A stretch of DNA of 64,000 nucleotides, from the NCBI GenBank assembly GCA_033980235.1, contig CM067075.1, positions 35,536,385 to 35,600,384 of the forward strand, given 5' to 3'. Origin of the DNA: Diadema setosum (lineage: Eukaryota; Echinodermata; Echinoidea; Diadematoida; Diadematidae). Position 1 is the first letter of the stretch; every line of letters starts with the position of its first letter. Under the pieces are notes generated by a model. The model searched no databases. It worked only from the letters and a program-made list of their open reading frames with translations, and had not been told where the DNA came from. Below are positions 58,754-64,000 of the stretch, piece after piece. Both the position numbers and the translations under genes were made by a program.

Positions 58754-61308
58754 GTGGGCAAATTGTTGTTGTACTGTACTGTTTTCTTACGTGTCTGGCC
58801 TGGATGGTGCGGGAAGCATTCTTTCAGACTTCAGCACCAAAGAGACGTATTGAATATCCAAGTCCCTTTCGGTGCAAACAAGTTGTAAAATGCCTTACAA
58901 TGTTACAAAGAAGTGTTTGTGAGGTGTTGCTGCTGTAACTTTCGGTGAATTTTCTTTTTCTAAAGTAGAAGTCATGCCACTGCTCTGAAAACCACCTGGG
59001 CCCTGTGTTGTGATATTAAAATGACTCTTAGATGGGGTATCATGCAAAAGACTTTCCAGATTCTTGTCGTGGAGATCTAGAAACTGATTTTGCTGAACTG
59101 TATTAAGATGGAGACCTGTATTTCAGAGACCCGCTTTCGGAGACCCGCTTGTAAGGGGACTCTGAAGCTACAGACACTGAGATGTTTCCTTATCAATATC
59201 AACCAAAAAACTCAAGTCAATCATCTTGATTACTCTTCCTTAAATTCCTTTATTGATGGCTCTGTTATGGACTCCATATTAAAATAGCTTTCAAATTGAT
59301 ACTCCTTGAGGTCCAAAAGATAGATGGGAAAAGAAAACAGATTTCAAGACTGAGTTCTTATCATAGATGAAGGCACAATTTATGGCTCCCTATAAATAAC
59401 CAGAGTAAGATTATCTCACTATTCTTATTAGAATCCTAAGATCCCTGTCTTTGGGTGGCATAGAGACCAGACGCGCAGTGCTCTAGTCATGTCGACAGAG
59501 GCGATCAGAAAGACATTTTCTGGGTGGTTGTACCCAGCCTCGCCTCCCTCTTTCTCCCTGTATCTCTGGCCCTCTTGTCTCAGTGATGCTTGTGTTTCTC
59601 AGAAGTCAAGGGGCAGCAATCTAATCCCACCAGTGACTGGGTTTAGGGGCGATGAACGGCGAGCTTTGGCCCCCATCCCCTGGTTGCGTCCAACCAGTTG
59701 TCATTATGGGGTATCACTTCGTTGCCATGGCAATGTGAAGTCAGAGCTGTGCAGTTCCTAACTTTTTGGGGAAGATTGTTCTGTATATCATTCCCCATTG
59801 GAAGTTTAACCTTTGAACCATGTGCAGTAAATAGGAATAAGGAAACAATGGTGTAGGGTTTCCGTGTGGAACCTGTGATGGTACAACTAACTGACAGATT
59901 TGATGAGAGAGTACATTGTATTTCACCACAATTTTGAGATTACGAAGACTTCTGCATGTTGTATGGCCAAATAAAACAGTAAACGTAATTACACTGACAA
60001 AGCAGTCTTTACATACCAGATATTCGTGTTCATCTATAGGTATTTTTATCCTATAAACAGAAGTTATATTAATTACTTCCTCAGTCTCAACTGAATGAAG
60101 AGATCAATCATTAAAACCACTCCACGATCAAGTTGACTTTAGTCAAGAGAAAAGCACAGATACGGAATGGTAGATGTTTTATCCAAATTTGACAAGTTTC
60201 ATGTGTTTTCTGGCTGATGTTAGTTACAACTGCACATACAGTATGTAAATTAGATGAAGTGATATCTTCAGCTAATTGTTCTTCCATTAGATTGTATACA
60301 AAGATAGTAGGAAACTCACATTTTATTTGTCAATCTATCACACACAACCCTTCCCCCTGAGTCTTTGTAACATTATTACAATAGTGATTTACTGTAAAGG
60401 ACACAGACTTTTTATTTCTGTCATGTCCAATCTATCTATGTCTGATGTATCTATCTCTTGTCCAATCAGGAAATTTATTGAAGATTCTAATGTAGGTCAG
60501 GGCTAGACTTTGAAAAAAAAAATTAAACTCCATAAATTTGCTGTATGTATGTCTGACTATGATGAAACTCTCTCTGTTCCATTTGTTTGGCTTGACTTTA
60601 CTCATTAATACTAATTTGAGTGTTGTGTGGAATCGCGCCTTAATTTACAAGTCAGCTATATCCTATTGTATGATAAAGCAAGAGATATTATTTTGTTGCA
60701 TGAAATTCTCACGAATTGGAGCCGATAGCCTTTTTCCTGGCATGAAATCACTACTGGCATCCAATGCAATATAGTGTAGACAAGAACTTTAGCATACATT
60801 TTAATTCTGTGCATCTTGTCTTGCGAAATTTGCAGAATCAAGATGCACATGAAAATTTCTGGTTTTACAGTCTGCCTGTATCTTTCAATTTTTTTCAATT
60901 ATGTATATTTTTTCTTTTTGAGCAACAATCTTTCCTTGAGATGTCTAAGTACTCCATGCTTTGGTGTTGCTCTCTTCATAAAGATTGCAATTTTCTCTTT
61001 TCTTCCCAATGTCTTGTGTTGCTCACTGCGTGTGATGTGTGATGTTGACGTTGAGGAGAAAGGGAGGTCACTCCTGACAGTGTGATGCTCAGCATTGTCT
61101 GGTCTGCTCATGACATTCCATGCATACTTCTCCACATTCCAACACCCAGCTGATAAGGTCCCATGTACTGCTGTGAGAATGTTGTGGTTGGAGAGAAAGA
61201 GTGTGTGAGTGTGTTGTGTGTGCACGCGAGACAGAAAGAGAGGGGAAAAAAGAAATTGAGAGAGAAAGAAAAGGACAGAGCTCACCAGTAGTCTTGTTGA
61301 GCTTCTAC
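58754..61308 (+). other. Intron 6, first segment
   Basis: No exon is recognised. A GC-richer repeat-free patch lies at about 59460-59760 and could be regulatory. At 60677-60870 a degraded relative of the 24718 MITE is visible (ATGAAATTCTCACGAATTG, GTAGACAAGAACTTTAGC, GGTTTTACAGT). A purine-rich tract lies at about 61185-61280. Confidence 0.55.
60677..60870. mobile_element. Degraded TACTGTAAAA-type MITE
   Basis: Aligns by eye with the intact copy at 24718-24878: AGATATT, TGAAATTCTCACGAATTG, GTAGACAAGAACTTTAGC, TTTTAATTCTG and GGTTTTACAGT. It is longer by a duplicated or inserted stretch in the middle. Confidence 0.6.
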
Positions 61309-61720
61309 TTAAAGGGATTGTATAGTTTTGGCTAAGACCTAATTTCATGTTTCTAACATTTTTTTTTTTTTCATTTTTATTTTTTTTTTAGTGAGATAAT
61401 GAGAAACCTCTGATAAGATATGAAAGAACATGTAATTCCCAGAGGAATTCACTGTTTATTTGCTAAAAATTGGGTTTGAAATGGCTGAGATATCCAAAAG
61501 AGAGTAAGCTTAATAAAAAGTAGGACCCACCCTTTTATTATGATGGCATTGTTTTACTTTGTTTTTGGATGTTTCAGTCATTCCAAAACCAATTTTCATC
61601 AAATAAACTTTGAATTCCTCTTAAAATGGTATGCTCTGTCCTATTTCATCGTGGTTTTTTGGTATCTCGCAAAAAGTGAAAAACCCATTACTCATCTCCA
61701 ATACTAAACTATCCCTTTAA
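61309..61720. mobile_element. Family A foldback element, complete copy
   Basis: TTAAAGGGATTGTATAG at the left and CTAAACTATCCCTTTAA at the right, 412 bp. A T-run insertion is present at 61360-61390. The arms contain GGCTGAGATATCCAAAA and TTTTTGGATGTTTCAGTCA. Confidence 0.9.
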
Positions 61721-64000
61721 GATATGTGTATGTTTGCAATTCACATATTTTTCATGTTTACATAGTTAAGTACACAATCTTTATACCAACTTCCACATTC
61801 TTTCTTATTGTATTTTTTTTTTCCAAAGTGACTTAGAATGAACCAAAAATGAATCTTTGTGTGGAGGTCTGCCAGCTGAAGTGTAATCTGTATTGTACGA
61901 ATGAGGAAAGTTGATAAAAAACTGCATGTACAGATGTAACTTTAAATGCTTACACAGTATGTTTTATATTTGTATCTGAAAACTATCAACTCTCCTCATT
62001 GACAGTAGATGATGATACATTTTCTTTTAATAGCAATGTTTGAACAAATCTCTGCATTGTACTTTTTAGTCAGTGTGGTTATATAATTTCTTATGCACAG
62101 TCTAACAGATCATGAATTACATGTATAAAAGCAAATGTGAAAAACTACAAAACCATAGCATCTATATAAAGAGGTATTTGTGAAACATAGAGCATATGGT
62201 GTAACTATTCTTTCAAGTAAAATCTAATTTCAGGACATTTCATATAATTTGAGGTGATTTGACATGCAACTTGGCAAGTCAGCATTAACCACACCCAAGT
62301 TAATTACATGCAGACTGTTCCATTTAGGAACAGTCTACTCTCACTTGATAATTGTAACCTTCCATACTTGTATTATCTGTCAGTATTAGATGTATCATCT
62401 CCCTTTCAAGAATTGAGTTATTAATGGAAAAATATAGATATATTTTTTCCCTCTGCAGTTGTGCCAGAACTAATGAAAATGTGTCAATGTGCATTTTGTG
62501 TCGGCTGTCAACACGCTAGGCACCATTGTTTCATTAAATCATGGTGACTGATGTGATACAAGTATTCCATTCATCTCACTGTGTAGGCACGTCAGTACAG
62601 GATTGTGTTTAGATGCATTGACTACTGGTTTGATAATTGGCACAATCTGTTCATTGACTGCAAGTGTGTGTGTGAGTGTGAGTGTACACGTCTACAGTCA
62701 CAGTTTTGCTAGAAGATGTAGATGGGTAGAGGAAGAGGGTGGGGACGGAAGGTTTTCATTGGGTTTTTTTCGTCAGTTTTTTGTAATATAATTCATTCAA
62801 TGTTTTGCCTTGATAAAAGCATACTTTATGCATCAAATTAAAAAATGTCTGATATATCCTGTTCTGTACATTTAAGATGAAGAAAAAAAATGACTTATAT
62901 ACTTTTGTGTAATTGTATCATTTAATCTAAATGAAATAAGCAAAAATTCTTTGGAGAAAAAAAGAAGAAGATAAAAGCACATTTGTGCTTTGTAAGGGTA
63001 AAATGCAATGAACCTGAATTAGAGTAGACTACATCCTTTGATTTGATAGATTTTTGGAATAAAAAACACACAAACGCATGCAACAGAATGGCGAGAAAAT
63101 AAACTCGCTAATGCCCGAATCAATTCTAGAGTGAAGATACATAATTTTCACACCCCTCCCCCATTCATACATATCCATATATTTATATCCACTGATGGTA
63201 GGCCTCAAATATAATGGGTTTCCACTTGATGCACACCATACCCTTGTGAAAACAAACGTGCTTGCCAAAACTGACCCCAATAACAAAGCTATTCCAGATT
63301 TGAGCTCTGTAGCTCTCCCCCCCCCCCCCCCCCAAACAATGGTTATTATAGTATATCTGCCCTAGGCTTTGGATATGTGCTGCCTGTGTTTATCACTTCT
63401 TCACTTTGGGAATAGAACTCAGAAAAAAAAGGCCAAACTGTTTCTTGAATTTACTCCAAGTCAGGTTGAAAGTCAACAAACTTTCATAGAGGGGGTAAGG
63501 AAAGGGTAAGTTTGAAGGGCTCTAACTCTTCCTGATTATTTTCAACTTTTACATTTGAGTAATTATAAATGAGTCATTCTGAATACATAGTTTCAAAATT
63601 TGTATTGATTGAGATGAGGAGTAATAATGATATCAAAATTCATAACAAATTTCAATGAACAAGGATGATGACATGGCAGCCTCACCACAAGAATGCATGA
63701 GCTGGGGCTGAAGGAAGCTGAACAAAAGAAGAAGGCATGCATAGATTTCACACAGGTGAACATAAAGCAAGTGGTATTGTAATGGAATTATACACTGCTA
63801 GATTTCTTAAACATGTGAGGCTCCTATGTAATTAACACTGTTCAGTGTAATTTGTTTAAGATTTGTCAAAGTATTGGTTCTATGCTCAAAAAACGCAATA
63901 AATTCCACAAATCTATATTATGGAGCTGTTGATTTATGTACTACATGATGTGAAAATATGAAAATCATCTGGAATGCCCCTTTAAAGCTAATGCACTACT
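61721..64000 (+). other. Intron 6, to the window edge
   Basis: AT-rich. A C-run lies at about 63317-63333 and TG-rich sequence near 62665. No exon of the Yurt-type gene or any other gene is recognised. Confidence 0.55.

Noticed and set aside
58609..58938. 109-codon frame overlapping exon 6
   Set aside because: It is out of phase with the FERM exon and continues past the splice donor.
1..64000. A new multi-gene system in this window
   Set aside because: Apart from three well-known conserved genes I see only introns, intergenic DNA and non-autonomous repeats. No cluster of unknown genes is supported.

Overview
The window looks like nuclear DNA of a marine deuterostome. My best guess is an echinoderm, probably a sea urchin. 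It is AT-rich, intron-dominated and repeat-laden, with canonical GT/AG introns, many short non-autonomous DNA transposons, and frequent TACATGTA and TAGGCCTA palindromes. The taxon call rests on gene content plus my recollection of the repeat families, so the species is not determined.

Only three real genes are supported. (1) The last two coding exons of a PTPN4/PTPN3-type (Ptpmeg) FERM-PDZ tyrosine phosphatase lie on + at 694-875 and 1994-2031. (2) A TMEM177 orthologue lies on - at 14417-13308, with its whole coding region in one exon and a spliced 5' UTR. (3) The first six coding exons of an EPB41L5/EPB41L4B (Yurt)-type FERM protein lie on + at 20422-20595, 50601-50705, 56371-56413, 57223-57301, 57819-57916 and 58633-58753. 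All splice sites are canonical and phases match. Intron 1 is about 30 kb and the gene runs off the right edge.

Layout: 1-2031 is the 3' end of the phosphatase gene. 2032-12000 is its 3' UTR plus intergenic DNA, with a 31-bp tandem repeat at 9256-9441. 12000-13200 is a cluster of small mobile elements. 13308-14457 is TMEM177. 14458-20400 is intergenic DNA with several MITE-like copies and two CpG-rich patches. 20422 to the end is the Yurt-type gene, whose introns hold nearly all of the larger repeats.

The repeats fall into recognisable families. A is a ~400-bp foldback with TTAAAGGG ends (five copies). B is a ~500-bp element with long terminal inverted repeats (six copies, full or partial). 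C is a ~670-bp element with TGTGACCCGC ends (two copies, head to head). There are also pogo/Tigger-like MITEs with TA duplications, a TACTGTAAAA-ended MITE, a GGCC-A-tract element, a tandem-unit element with CCCCCGCC ends, and a tRNA-derived foldback. Two B copies carry other elements nested inside them.

The three genes act separately: phosphotyrosine signalling at membranes, mitochondrial complex IV assembly, and epithelial polarity. Their linkage is the main biological point. The same genes are neighbours in human 2q14, and the PTPN3/EPB41L4B paralogues are neighbours in 9q31, which suggests an old linkage group. I found no sign of a new multi-gene system. Most other short open frames are chance or come from repeats.
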